A stretch of 64,000 nt of DNA from Pseudovibrio zosterae (GCF_033843645.1 NZ_JAWXVZ010000011.1:80794-144793), one strand, 5' to 3'; shown: positions 7,646 through 16,442, counted from the stretch's first letter. Made by a program: numbers and translations. Notes: generated by a model from the letters alone, not told the origin.

Positions 7646-8632
7646 ATGCCCAAAAAGAAGCCCGTTGTGGTGGTTACGCGTAAGCTTCCTGATGTTGTTG
7701 AGACGCGCATGCGCGAGCTGTTCGATACGCGGCTGAATGAGACAGACACGCCCTTTAGCCAGGCGGAACTGGTTGAGGCTGTGAAGACCGCCGATGTCCT
7801 GGTGCCAACGGTCACCGACCGCATCGATGCGTCCATTCTGGCGCAGGCGGGACCCAACCTGAAAATGATTGCGAATTTTGGCAATGGTGTCGACAACATT
7901 GATGTTGTGACGGCAAATAATCGCGGCATTGCGGTGACAAACACCACAGGCGTGATGACCGAAGACACCGCCGACATGACCATGGCGCTGATACTTGCAG
8001 TGCCACGCCGCCTTATGGAAGGCATCAAGAAGATCGAGAACAAGGAGTGGGAGGGCTGGTCGCCGCAGTGGATGCTGGGTCACCGGATCTGGGGCAAGCG
8101 CCTCGGTATCATCGGCATGGGCCGCATTGGCCAAGCTGTTGCCCGGCGCGCAAAGGCGTTTGGCATGTCCATCCACTACCACAACCGTATTCGCGAACCT
8201 CTGGACGTGGAAGAGCGGCTGGAGGCCACCTACTGGGAAAGCCTGGACCAAATGCTGGCGCGCATGGACGTGATTACAATCCACTGTCCGCACACGCCTG
8301 GCACTTATCACCTGCTTTCAGCCCGTCGCCTGAAGCTGATGAAACCGGAAGCTTATCTGGTCAACACAGCGCGCGGCGAGATTGTCGACGAGAACGCGCT
8401 GATCCGTCAGATTGAAGCCGGAGAACTGGCCGGCGCTGGCCTTGATGTTTTCGAGCATGAGCCCGCAGTGAACCCGCGTCTTGCCAAGTCTGACAAGGTG
8501 CTGCTGATGCCTCATATGGGCTCAGCGACCATCGAGGGCCGTATCGACATGGGTGAAAAGGTGATTATCAACATCAAAGCGTTCATGGACGGCCACCGTC
8601 CGCCTGACCGGGTGCTGCCTTCCATGCTGTGA
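7646..8632 (+). CDS. D-isomer-specific 2-hydroxyacid dehydrogenase (glyoxylate/hydroxypyruvate reductase type)
   Basis: 328 residues. The NAD(P)-binding motif GMGRIG lies at 157-162. The catalytic triad is Arg243 (TARGEIVDE), Glu272 (VFEHEP) and His290 (LMPHMGSAT). The family reduces 2-oxoacids to D-2-hydroxyacids. Overall sequence resembles glyoxylate reductases of Rhizobiales, but substrate choice among glyoxylate, hydroxypyruvate and others is an inference. The ATG at 7646 follows GGGGATC. A TTCG-loop terminator follows directly. No partner gene is adjacent, so it looks monocistronic. Confidence 0.88.
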   Translation: MPKKKPVVVVTRKLPDVVETRMRELFDTRLNETDTPFSQAELVEAVKTADVLVPTVTDRIDASILAQAGPNLKMIANFGNGVDNIDVVTANNRGIAVTNTTGVMTEDTADMTMALILAVPRRLMEGIKKIENKEWEGWSPQWMLGHRIWGKRLGIIGMGRIGQAVARRAKAFGMSIHYHNRIREPLDVEERLEATYWESLDQMLARMDVITIHCPHTPGTYHLLSARRLKLMKPEAYLVNTARGEIVDENALIRQIEAGELAGAGLDVFEHEPAVNPRLAKSDKVLLMPHMGSATIEGRIDMGEKVIINIKAFMDGHRPPDRVLPSML

Positions 8633-8640
8633 TGAAGAAC

Positions 8641-8665
8641 CGGCCGCTTTCGAGCGGCCGTTTTT
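8641..8665 (+). terminator. Rho-independent terminator of the 2-hydroxyacid dehydrogenase
   Basis: CGGCCGCT (8641-8648), TTCG tetraloop and AGCGGCCG (8653-8660) are followed by TTTTT. It also separates this gene from dnaQ, which ends convergently at 8670. Confidence 0.88.
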
Positions 8666-8669
8666 GGTC

Positions 8670-9374
8670 TCACTTCAGATACTTATTCCACATGGGTTCG
8701 CCCTTCATGCCTGCCAGAAAGTCCGCGTGGGCTTTTAGCTCAGCTTCAGTGGGCATATGAACCAGTGGGGCAGATCGCTGCTTTGCCGGTTTGCGCTGGC
8801 GCGGGCCACCGCCGTCTTCCCCCTCGTATTGGTCATCCTGGTCCGAAAGAATCAGGTCGCGCTGTTTGCCGCCATTAAGCTCCAGATAAACCTCAGCCAG
8901 GAGCTCAGCATCGAGCAGCGCACCGTGCTTGGTTCGCTTGGAGTTGTCGATACCGAAGCGGGAACAGAGCGCATCCAGCGAGGCAGACCCGGTTGGGTAC
9001 TTTCGCCGCGCCATGGTGAGCGTATCCAGCACCTGCTCGTTCGGGATGTTGGGCAACCCGCAACGTCCCAGCTCCATGTTGATGAAGCCCATGTCGAAGG
9101 GTGCGTTATGGATGACCAGACGGCCATCTCCCACAAAGTCGAGAAACTCCTGAGCGATCTCTGCAAATTTGGGTTTGTCGGAAAGAAACTCTTCTGAGAG
9201 CCCATGGACCCGGAAAGCCCCTTCCGGCATGTCCCGTTCCGGGTTGATGTAGACGTGATATACGCGCCCGGTTGGAATGAAGTTGATCAGCTCCACGCCG
9301 CCAATCTCCACCAAGCGGTCGCCATCAAGAGGATTAAGGCCGGTCGTTTCGGTATCGAAAGATATTTCGCGCAT
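8670..9374 (-). CDS. dnaQ: DNA polymerase III epsilon subunit (3'-5' proofreading exonuclease)
   Basis: 234 residues. It is the proofreading subunit of the replicative polymerase core. Exo I is FDTETTG with Asp7 and Glu9, Exo II is HNAPFDMGF with Asp94, and Exo III epsilon is H150-x4-D155 (KHGALLDAELLAEVY). The C-terminal tail after about 175 (RQRKPAKQRSAP) is the flexible part that contacts the alpha subunit. It is last in the leftward operon ppsR-maf-aroE-coaE-dnaQ. Confidence 0.96.
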   Translation of the reverse strand: MREISFDTETTGLNPLDGDRLVEIGGVELINFIPTGRVYHVYINPERDMPEGAFRVHGLSEEFLSDKPKFAEIAQEFLDFVGDGRLVIHNAPFDMGFINMELGRCGLPNIPNEQVLDTLTMARRKYPTGSASLDALCSRFGIDNSKRTKHGALLDAELLAEVYLELNGGKQRDLILSDQDDQYEGEDGGGPRQRKPAKQRSAPLVHMPTEAELKAHADFLAGMKGEPMWNKYLK

Positions 9375-9388
9375 ACGTCTGATCCAGT

Positions 9389-9976
9389 TCAGGCCATGTA
9401 GGCCAGCGTGTTCATTACCTTGGAGACATCAAAACGTGCGGTCTCCAATCCTCGCCCGCTATCAACGATGAAATGAGCGCGTTTCCTTTTGTCCGCATCG
9501 GGCATCTGCTTTGCAAGGATAGACTGGAACTTTTCCTCGCTCATCCCCGGTCTATCAAGGACGCGCTGGCGCTGAACTTCAGCGCTGGCAGAGACCACGC
9601 AGACAGCGCGAACCCGGTCCGGGACCCATTTTTCAAGCAGGAGCGGGATATCCAACACGGCAACGCGGCGACGCTCCTCGCGGGCGCGCTGCAAGAAGGC
9701 AAGCTCTTCTTCATGCACCAAAGGGTGCACGATGGCCTCTAGCTGAGCCATTGCCGCCTTGTCGGACAAGACAATCTTGCCCAAAGCAGCCCGGTCAATG
9801 ACGCCGTTTTTGGAAACGCCAGGGAACGCCTGTTCCACCGGTGCAACGGCGCGCCCGGAATAAAGACGATGAACAGCTGCATCTGCGTCATAAACGGCCG
9901 CACCCGCCTCAGCAAACATCTTTGCCGTGGTGGATTTTCCCATGCCAATGGAGCCGGTGAGGCCGAGTACGATCAT
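9389..9976 (-). CDS. coaE: dephospho-CoA kinase
   Basis: 195 residues. It phosphorylates the 3'-hydroxyl of dephospho-CoA, the last step of coenzyme A synthesis. The P-loop is GSIGMGKST at 8-16, and DIPLLLE is the family motif after the central sheet. Its ATG overlaps the aroE stop by one base (TGATG), so it is translationally coupled. dnaQ follows after 14 bp. Confidence 0.96.
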   Translation of the reverse strand: MIVLGLTGSIGMGKSTTAKMFAEAGAAVYDADAAVHRLYSGRAVAPVEQAFPGVSKNGVIDRAALGKIVLSDKAAMAQLEAIVHPLVHEEELAFLQRAREERRRVAVLDIPLLLEKWVPDRVRAVCVVSASAEVQRQRVLDRPGMSEEKFQSILAKQMPDADKRKRAHFIVDSGRGLETARFDVSKVMNTLAYMA

Positions 9977-10809
9977 CAGAGCAACCCCATGTCCTTCAAA
10001 ATGACCTCACGCAGCTCCTCTGTCACTTCCGGGCGCTTGCCGAACCATTTTTCAAATCCGGGAACTGCCTGATGAAGCAACATGCCAAGGCCATCGACCA
10101 CGCGATTGCCCCGCGCTTTCGCAGCAACGAGAAGGTCTGTCATCAACGGCGTGTAGACGATGTCTGTGACCACCGCCGTTGAGGGAAGGAGGTTCAGTTC
10201 GATTTCCAAGGGGCGCTGCCCCGCCATGCCTAGCGCGGTTGTATTCACAAGAAGATCACAGCCTTCCAGAGCTTTTGAACGACTTTCCCACAGTTCGCAG
10301 CGGACCGGTTCGCCAAAATGGCTTTGTAATCCTTCAGCTTTTTCCAGCGTTCGGTTCAGCAAGAGGATCTCTTGATAACCTCGGTGTTGCAAAGCCCACA
10401 GGATTGCACGGGCGGCACCACCAGCACCCAGAACAACGGCTTTGCCCTTGCGTTCATCCCACCCCGGCGCGCGCTGGTCCAGATTTCCGAGAAAACCAAG
10501 GGCATCGGTGTTGGAGCCGTTCAGGCGTCCCTCATCATCTAGCCAGAGCGTGTTGACGGCACCGATCTGCCTTGCCGCATCATCAAGGATTTCTGCCGCC
10601 TCAAGCGCGGTTTCCTTGTTCGGAATGGTGACGTTGACGCCGACCAGTCCGTTTTCCTTCAAATTTTGAAGGAAGGAGAGGGCATTTTCTGGAGGCAAAT
10701 CAACACGCCCATATTCGCCTTCAATGCCATAGGTCTTCAGCCAGAAGCCGTGAATAAGGGGGGAACGCGAATGTTTGATCGGATGCCCGGTGACTGCAGC
10801 CTTCCTCAT
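9976..10809 (-). CDS. aroE: shikimate 5-dehydrogenase
   Basis: 277 residues. It reduces 3-dehydroshikimate to shikimate with NADPH in aromatic amino acid synthesis. The shikimate site is HSRSPLIH (13-20), catalytic Lys65 lies in NVTIPNKE and Asp101 in NGSNTDALG. The dinucleotide motif GAGGAARAI sits in the second domain. Its start overlaps the maf stop by four bases (ATGA), and its stop overlaps coaE by one. Confidence 0.96.
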   Translation of the reverse strand: MRKAAVTGHPIKHSRSPLIHGFWLKTYGIEGEYGRVDLPPENALSFLQNLKENGLVGVNVTIPNKETALEAAEILDDAARQIGAVNTLWLDDEGRLNGSNTDALGFLGNLDQRAPGWDERKGKAVVLGAGGAARAILWALQHRGYQEILLLNRTLEKAEGLQSHFGEPVRCELWESRSKALEGCDLLVNTTALGMAGQRPLEIELNLLPSTAVVTDIVYTPLMTDLLVAAKARGNRVVDGLGMLLHQAVPGFEKWFGKRPEVTEELREVILKDMGLL

Positions 10810-11402
10810 TTCAAGAGGCTTCCCTGTTCGCGCAGGAAATTGAGTACCGGCAGCAAAGGCAGGCCGAGGACAGTGAAGTAATCGCCGTCGATGCGGTTAA
10901 AAAGCTGAACGCCGAGGGACTCCAACTGATAGGCGCCAACGCTCGACAGGATTGGTTCGCCTGCGCGGGCGATGTAGTCATCCAAGAAAGCGTCTGAAAG
11001 GTGTCGAACGCTCAAGGTGGCAGTGGACAGGTCCTCCCAGACAACTTCTCCATCTCGAGAGATGCAAACGGCAGAATGGAGGCTGTGGCTCTTGCCCGAG
11101 AACGCGGCAAGCTGTGCCCGGGCCGCATCAAGATCAGCTGGTTTTGTCAGGCGCTTTCCTTCAAAGTCCAGGATCTGGTCTGCCCCGATGACAAGAGCGC
11201 CGGGACGGCGAGAAGAAACCTCACAGGATTTTGCACGTGCCAGTTCTACAGCGATCTGCGTTGGTGAAGCACCGCTTTCCAGCATGGGTTCTTCAAGGGC
11301 GCGTTCATCAACCTTTGCCGGGTCAACATCAAAGGAAAGGCCGGCGTTTTTCAAAAGCGTGGCACGCACCGCACTGCCGCTCGCGAGGATCAAATCGGTC
11401 AT
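10806..11402 (-). CDS. maf: Maf-family nucleotide pyrophosphatase
   Basis: 198 residues. The N-terminal LASGSAVRATLLKNAG loop binds nucleotide phosphates, and GADQILDFEGK (73 onward) carries the catalytic acid region. Maf/YhdE/YceF proteins hydrolyse non-canonical or modified NTPs to cleanse the pool. The exact substrate here is not clear. The second gene of the leftward operon, it is placed between ppsR and aroE as in other Rhizobiales. Confidence 0.92.
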   Translation of the reverse strand: MTDLILASGSAVRATLLKNAGLSFDVDPAKVDERALEEPMLESGASPTQIAVELARAKSCEVSSRRPGALVIGADQILDFEGKRLTKPADLDAARAQLAAFSGKSHSLHSAVCISRDGEVVWEDLSTATLSVRHLSDAFLDDYIARAGEPILSSVGAYQLESLGVQLFNRIDGDYFTVLGLPLLPVLNFLREQGSLLK

Positions 11403-11454
11403 CTGTCACCTGAGGTTTGGCTCAATGGGTCTTCGGTTTTTCCTTAGATAGCGA

Positions 11455-12300
11455 TCAGGGCGCATAATGTCGATCATGACCTTTGTGCTCGCGCAGCAAG
11501 CTCATGATTTCAGCGGCAGTTTCTTCAATGGAACGGCGCGTGACATCAATCAGCGGCCAGCCTTGCTCCTTACACAGTTTCTTGGCGCGAATGATTTCCT
11601 GAGCTATGAGTTTCCTGTCGATATAGCTGTCATCATCCGTTGAAGAAATTGTGGAGAGAACTCTGTTTTGGCGGATGTCGCGAATGCGCTCCGCGCTGGC
11701 TGTAAGCCCGACAACCAGCGGTTTTCTCAGCTTCATGAGCTGCCGTGGCGGCTTTATTTCGGGAACGAGAGGAACATTCGCAGCCTTGATGCCTCTGTTT
11801 GCGAGATAAATGCAGGTAGGGGTCTTTGAAGTGCGGCTGACACCCACAAGAACCACGTCCGCCAGCTCCAGATCCTCTTTGATCTGACCATCGTCGTGCA
11901 GCATGGTGTAATTCAGCGCTTCCATTCGCTCGAAATATTCCTCGTCCAGCGCGTGTTGGCCGCCAACGCGTGGAGAAATGTCCACGTTGAGGAAAGAGCT
12001 GAAGACGTTATGGACCGGCCGCAGGACATTTACGCAAGGCGTGCCAATTCTCTGGCAGGCCCGCTCCAACTGGTCGGCGAATTTGGGCTCCACCAAGGTG
12101 TAAAGCACGATGCCGGGAGCACTCTCTATTTCGGAAATGACACGATCGAGCTGCCGTTCCTGCCGAATGAGCGGATAAACGTGCTCAATCGGCCTGGTGT
12201 TTTCAAACTGGGCGGTCACAGCGCGGACAACAGTCATCAAAGTTTCGCCTGTTGAATCCGAAATCATGTGTAAATGAAACACGTTAGCCTGGTTTCCCAT
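11455..12300 (-). CDS. ppsR: PEP synthase/PPDK regulatory protein (bifunctional kinase/pyrophosphorylase, DUF299)
   Basis: 281 residues. The family uses ADP to phosphorylate, and Pi to dephosphorylate, a threonine on phosphoenolpyruvate synthase or pyruvate phosphate dikinase, switching gluconeogenic flux. The P-loop-like motif GVSRTSKT at 153-160 and HMISDSTGET at the N-terminus are diagnostic. Which target enzyme it serves cannot be seen, since neither gene is in the window. It is first in the leftward operon, with its start facing hemE across the candidate origin. The Rickettsia homologue RP001 also flanks the chromosomal origin. Confidence 0.93.
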   Translation of the reverse strand: MGNQANVFHLHMISDSTGETLMTVVRAVTAQFENTRPIEHVYPLIRQERQLDRVISEIESAPGIVLYTLVEPKFADQLERACQRIGTPCVNVLRPVHNVFSSFLNVDISPRVGGQHALDEEYFERMEALNYTMLHDDGQIKEDLELADVVLVGVSRTSKTPTCIYLANRGIKAANVPLVPEIKPPRQLMKLRKPLVVGLTASAERIRDIRQNRVLSTISSTDDDSYIDRKLIAQEIIRAKKLCKEQGWPLIDVTRRSIEETAAEIMSLLREHKGHDRHYAP

Positions 12301-12728
12301 ATTGTAATCCCCACGGTCGTGAATGACTCTAGGATAACTCGCCCATTCGTTGAGTCGGCATGAAATTCATACCCGCAAAGCAAAATCGATCAACAGATGG
12401 AAATTCGTGGAACATCTCTCACGAAATGATCTTGGAACTCTGGATTGCACAACGAGCTCTTCACGTATTCACAGGATTCAAAAAAAATAATTCCTCGGTT
12501 ATTCAGGGTAGGCCATTTTTCAAGCTATTGAAATTTCAAATTTTTCTCCCTTATTGACTCCATGGCAAACTTTTCCACGGACCTCGCGGTTCTGATTGTT
12601 CTTTCTCGATTGAGCTCTGGGTGAATTGTGGATGTGGTTTGATCCTTGTAATTCACTCCCTAATAGAAAAAACAGAGTCCTCATAAATGAGGATTCTATT
12701 AGAACTGGACTTGGATAAGGGTAAGGCG
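12301..12728. other. candidate chromosomal replication origin (oriC)
   Basis: This is a 428 bp gap between divergent ppsR and hemE, the place of the origin in Caulobacter, Rickettsia and Sinorhizobium. It has an AT-rich tract (about 12481-12560) with a perfect palindrome TTGAAATTTCAA at 12528-12539. Six GANTC sites start at 12325, 12352, 12475, 12556, 12675 and 12692; about 1.5 would be expected by chance. DnaA-box-like 9-mers one base off TTWTNCACA lie at 12465-12473 and 12571-12579, with a weaker one at 12627-12635. Gene strand switches here so both flanks are read away from it. No box is perfect, so exact limits are uncertain. Confidence 0.72.
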
Positions 12729-13760
12729 ATGAAAGCTCAGGACAGGGCGCTCGTAAGAGTGTTGAACGGCGAAAAACTCGAACGACCGCCCATTTGGATG
12801 ATGCGACAGGCAGGACGGTACCTGCCGGAGTACAGAGCAGAGCGGGCCAAGGCACCAAACTTTCTCGATTTTTGCTACAATCCGGACCTGGCCACCGAAG
12901 TCACTCTCCAGCCGATCCGCCGTTTTGGCTTTGATGCAGCCATTCTGTTTTCCGACATCTTCGTTGTGCCAGATGGCTTAGGCTATCCAGTTCGCTTTGA
13001 AGAGGGACGTGGTCCTGTTCTGGAACCCTTGTCAGCAGAGCTGGTGAACAAGCTCGATCAAGCGCGCACCATGAAGCACCTTGAGCCGGTCATAGAGACC
13101 GTTTCACGCCTGCGTGCTGAGCTGCCTACGGAAACAACCCTGTTGGGCTTCTGTGGCGCTCCCTGGACCGTTGCCTGCTATTCCGTGGCCGGTCATACCA
13201 CCCAGGACCAAACGGCCGCCAGAATAGGCTCCTACACCGATCCGGTTCTCCTGCAGTCCTTCATCGATCATTTGGTGGAGGCTTCTGCGACATACCTGAT
13301 TGCCCAACACGACGCGGGCGCGGATGCACTGCAGATTTTTGACACCTGGGCGGGCGTTCTCGACGATCTTGGCTTTGAGCGCTGGTCTATCGCGCCAACC
13401 AAGGCCCTGATTGCAAAAGTGAAGGCTGAACGCCCTGAAGCCAAGATCATCGGTTTTCCAAAGGCCTCAGCAGCACGGCTGCATCGTTTCGCCGATGAAA
13501 CCGGCGTTGATGCGCTTGGTCTAGACTGGAGCGTGCCGGCAGATGTTGCACAGGCTCTTCAACAGAAGCTTCCTGTACAAGGCAACCTGGATCCAATGCG
13601 TCTGGTTGCTGGTGGGCTTGCGCTTGATGAAGGGATTGACTATGTGCTCGATACCTTCAAAAACGGACCACATATCTTCAATCTGGGTCATGGCGTTACA
13701 CCTCAAACAAATCCGGATCATGTTGCTCACATGGTCAAACGGGTGCAGGGCCGCGACTAA
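12729..13760 (+). CDS. hemE: uroporphyrinogen decarboxylase
   Basis: 343 residues. It decarboxylates the four acetate side chains of uroporphyrinogen III to give coproporphyrinogen III in haem synthesis. RQAGRYLPEYR (26-36) is the substrate-binding signature, and GFCGAPWTVACY and FNLGHGVTPQT are further family blocks. The ATG at 12729 is preceded by GGGTAAGG. An upstream in-frame ATG at 12687 lacks a ribosome site and would add 14 unmatched residues. The gene begins the rightward replichore arm. Confidence 0.96.
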   Translation: MKAQDRALVRVLNGEKLERPPIWMMRQAGRYLPEYRAERAKAPNFLDFCYNPDLATEVTLQPIRRFGFDAAILFSDIFVVPDGLGYPVRFEEGRGPVLEPLSAELVNKLDQARTMKHLEPVIETVSRLRAELPTETTLLGFCGAPWTVACYSVAGHTTQDQTAARIGSYTDPVLLQSFIDHLVEASATYLIAQHDAGADALQIFDTWAGVLDDLGFERWSIAPTKALIAKVKAERPEAKIIGFPKASAARLHRFADETGVDALGLDWSVPADVAQALQQKLPVQGNLDPMRLVAGGLALDEGIDYVLDTFKNGPHIFNLGHGVTPQTNPDHVAHMVKRVQGRD

Positions 13761-13785
13761 TCACAGTTGTTAGGGGCCTCTCACC

Positions 13786-14214
13786 ATGGCTGATCTTTAT
13801 CTTTGGATGAAGACGCTGCATATCGTTTCGGTTATCGCGTGGATGGCCGGACTGTTTTATCTGCCGCGCCTGTTTGTCTATCACACGGGCGCGGAGGTTG
13901 GCTCTGAAATGAGTGAGACCTTCAAGGTGATGGAACGGCGGTTGCTCAAGGCAATCATGGGGCCTGCTATGCATGCTTCATGGGTATTTGGTTTGATCAC
14001 CGTCTACCTGCTTCATGCCTACCTCGACCTGTGGTTCCTGCTGAAACTATCATTAGTTCTACTAATGACCGTATTTCACGTGAGATTAAGTTGGCATGTT
14101 CGTCGTTTTGCTGAGGACAATAATAAGCATTCCGAGCGTTATTTCAGGATTATCAACGAGGTACCGACAGTTCTAATGATAGGAATTGTGATCCTCGTAA
14201 TTTTTAAACCTTAG
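13786..14214 (+). CDS. hemJ: protoporphyrinogen IX oxidase HemJ
   Basis: 142 residues with four predicted membrane helices. It oxidises protoporphyrinogen IX to protoporphyrin IX in the inner membrane; HemJ replaces HemG/HemY in most alphaproteobacteria. The conserved first helix KTLHIVSVIAWMAGLFYLPRL carries the essential histidine (His12), and the Leu/Lys-rich segment LLKLSLVLLMT matches the family. It is 25 bp after hemE and probably co-transcribed. Confidence 0.92.
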   Translation: MADLYLWMKTLHIVSVIAWMAGLFYLPRLFVYHTGAEVGSEMSETFKVMERRLLKAIMGPAMHASWVFGLITVYLLHAYLDLWFLLKLSLVLLMTVFHVRLSWHVRRFAEDNNKHSERYFRIINEVPTVLMIGIVILVIFKP

Positions 14215-14267
14215 AGTTGTTTCAGTTTCACACCAAATCTCAGATATTTCTGAGTTCTTCGTGATTA

Positions 14268-14290
14268 TTAGGCCTTGAAGGAAGGCCTAA
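14268..14290 (+). other. stem-loop in the rho leader
   Basis: TTAGGCCTT (14268-14276) pairs with AAGGCCTAA (14282-14290) around a 5-base loop, about 180 bp before the rho start. No U-tract follows. It may end hemJ transcripts with Rho or form part of an autoregulatory rho leader. The remaining 254 bp hemJ-rho gap shows no gene. Confidence 0.55.
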
Positions 14291-14468
14291 TTGCCGCTAT
14301 GTTCGATCCAACTTCAATCAGAGCAGTTTGGTAATCAAGCCTCAAAGGGAGGTCGCCGCAGTTTTCCGCGGTCCTGCCATTCTGTTTATTCCCCACCCAT
14401 TAAAGTGTTCATTCGTTCTTGAGACTTCTCATCAAGCACAGAACCATTAGAGAAAACGACCCCAGTTG

Positions 14469-15734
14469 ATGCGGGAAATGAAACTCAAAGATCTCAAATC
14501 TAAAACACCGACCGAACTTCTCACATTTGCTGAGGAGCATGAGGTCGAAAACGCAAGCACCCTTCGTAAGCAGGAGCTGCTGTTCGCAATTCTCAAGCGT
14601 CTTGCTGAGCAGGACATTGATATTGTGGGCGAGGGTGTTGTTGAAGTCCTTCAGGACGGTTTTGGCTTTCTGCGCTCTCCGGACGCAAACTACCTGCCGG
14701 GCCCGGATGACATCTACGTCTCTCCTTCGCAGATCCGACGATTTTCTCTTCGAACCGGTGATACCGTCGAAGGTCAGATCCGAAGCCCGAAGGACGGCGA
14801 GCGCTACTTCGCTCTTCTCAAGGTCAACAAAATCAATTTTGAAGACCCAGACAAGGCCCGTCACAAAGTTCATTTCGATAACCTGACGCCTCTTTATCCT
14901 GAGGATCGGTTCAACCTCGAAATTGAAAACCCAACGAAGAAAGACTTGTCAGCGCGAGTAATTGATCTCGTCGCACCGTTGGGTAAAGGCCAGCGCGCCC
15001 TGATCACCGCGCCGCCACGTACTGGTAAGACTGTTTTCCTTCAAAACATTGCCCAGTCCATCACCACAAATCATCCTGAGTGCTATCTGATCGTCCTTCT
15101 CATTGATGAACGTCCAGAAGAAGTGACAGACATGCAGCGCACCGTGAACGGGGAAGTGGTTTCTTCCACGTTTGACGAACCTGCCGCGCGCCACGTTCAG
15201 GTGGCTGAGATGGTGATTGAAAAGGCCAAGCGGCTCGTTGAACACGGCCGCGATGTTGTGATCCTGCTGGATTCCATCACACGACTGGGCCGCGCTTACA
15301 ACACGGTAGTTCCTTCCTCCGGTAAGGTTCTGACGGGTGGTGTGGATGCAAACGCTCTGCAGCGTCCAAAGCGCTTCTTCGGTGCTGCCCGTAACATTGA
15401 AGAGGGTGGCTCGCTCACCATCATCGCAACGGCGCTGATTGATACCGGCAGCCGCATGGATGAAGTGATCTTCGAAGAATTCAAGGGCACAGGTAACTCC
15501 GAAATCATCCTGGATCGCAAGATCTCCGACAAGCGTGTATTCCCAGCCGTTGATATTCAGCGTTCTGGTACCCGTAAGGAAGAGCTGCTGGTTCCAGCGG
15601 ACAAGCTGAAGAAGACCTTTGTTCTGCGCCGTATCCTCAACCCTATGGGTACAGTGGATGCAGCGGAGTTCCTGATGGACAAGCTGAGGCAGACCAAGTC
15701 CAACGAAGAGTTCTTCGATTCAATGAACACGTAG
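14469..15734 (+). CDS. rho: transcription termination factor Rho
   Basis: 421 residues from ATG at 14469 (MREMKLKDLK). It is a hexameric RNA helicase that releases RNA polymerase. The N-terminal Rho helical domain (1-45) is followed by a cold-shock RNA-binding domain (about 50-120, with GFGFLRS) and the ATPase with Walker A APPRTGKT at 181-188 and VVILLDSITR as Walker B. The Q/R-loop region follows. No insertion domain is present. Homology with other Rhizobiales N-termini fixes the start. Confidence 0.97.
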   Translation: MREMKLKDLKSKTPTELLTFAEEHEVENASTLRKQELLFAILKRLAEQDIDIVGEGVVEVLQDGFGFLRSPDANYLPGPDDIYVSPSQIRRFSLRTGDTVEGQIRSPKDGERYFALLKVNKINFEDPDKARHKVHFDNLTPLYPEDRFNLEIENPTKKDLSARVIDLVAPLGKGQRALITAPPRTGKTVFLQNIAQSITTNHPECYLIVLLIDERPEEVTDMQRTVNGEVVSSTFDEPAARHVQVAEMVIEKAKRLVEHGRDVVILLDSITRLGRAYNTVVPSSGKVLTGGVDANALQRPKRFFGAARNIEEGGSLTIIATALIDTGSRMDEVIFEEFKGTGNSEIILDRKISDKRVFPAVDIQRSGTRKEELLVPADKLKKTFVLRRILNPMGTVDAAEFLMDKLRQTKSNEEFFDSMNT

Positions 15735-15760
15735 GCTTTGTACTGCGATCACGTGAAACA

Positions 15761-15792
15761 GGCCGGTCTCAGAAAATGAGGCCGGCTTTTTT
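15761..15792 (+). terminator. terminator after rho
   Basis: A GGCCGGTCTCA...TGAGGCCGGC stem with one bulge is followed by TTTTTT (15787-15792). It lies 26 bp after the rho stop. Confidence 0.82.
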
Positions 15793-15821
15793 GTTGGTGT
15801 ACTAATGGGGAGGAGGGGGCA

Positions 15822-16397
15822 ATGCCCATTCAATTGAAAAGTCCTGTCATTGAGACAGAGCGTTTGATCCTGAGGCCGTGGAAGCAGGAGGACCGAGAAC
15901 ACTACTTCACCTTGAGTAGCGATGCAGACGTGATGGCGTACTTTCCAAATGCGCAAATGCAAGAAGAAGCTGATGCGGTTTTTGCGCGTATCTTCGCGCG
16001 GCAGGAAGAGGTTGGGCAATGCTTCCCGGTGGTGGAAGAAAAGACCACAGGCGCGTTTCTTGGCTTTTGCGGTCTGAGTGTTCCACGTGGTGATTTGGGC
16101 TTGCCCGTGTGGCCTACCGTTGAAATCGGCTGGCGCCTACACAAGGCCCATTGGGGCAAGGGCATCACCCTGGAAGCTGCAAAGGCTTGGCTCGAGTTTG
16201 CCTTCCATGAGCTGAAACTGGAAGAAGTGATTGCCTACACGGCACACAACAACATGAAGTCTCGTCGCGTGATGGAGAAACTCGGCATGTCCCGTAATCC
16301 AGCCGAGGATTTTCGCATCACCAGTTTGGATCGAGATCATCGCCTGAACCCTCACGTTCTTTACCGGCTTTCGGCTGAGGTTTGGCGGGAAGATTGA
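15822..16397 (+). CDS. GNAT-family N-acetyltransferase (RimJ/RimL type)
   Basis: 191 residues. It starts ETERLILRPWKQEDREHYF, the classic RimJ/RimL-like opening, and has the acetyl-CoA loop region HWGKGITLEAAKAWLEFAF and YTAHNNMKSRRVMEKLGM. It acetylates an amino group, possibly of a protein N-terminus, but the target is unknown. GAGGAGG precedes the ATG at 15822. Such genes are common between rho and mnmE in related genomes, but I cannot tie it to either. Confidence 0.85.
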   Translation: MPIQLKSPVIETERLILRPWKQEDREHYFTLSSDADVMAYFPNAQMQEEADAVFARIFARQEEVGQCFPVVEEKTTGAFLGFCGLSVPRGDLGLPVWPTVEIGWRLHKAHWGKGITLEAAKAWLEFAFHELKLEEVIAYTAHNNMKSRRVMEKLGMSRNPAEDFRITSLDRDHRLNPHVLYRLSAEVWRED

Positions 16398-16412
16398 TTT
16401 CTCAGGAAATCT

Positions 16413-16428
16413 TGTTTCACGTGAATCC
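16413..16428. other. parS-like site 1
   Basis: TGTTTCACGTGAATCC matches 14 of 16 bases of the ParB site consensus TGTTTCACGTGAAACA. It lies 15 bp after the acetyltransferase stop. Confidence 0.75.
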
Positions 16429-16442
16429 TGATTGCGATGGTA

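Noticed and set aside
14072..14087. parS-like TATTTCACGTGAGATT inside hemJ
   Set aside because: Four mismatches to consensus; compatible with chance.
15745..15760. Half parS (TCACGTGAAACA) next to the rho terminator
   Set aside because: The left arm has four mismatches out of four outer bases; not counted as a site.
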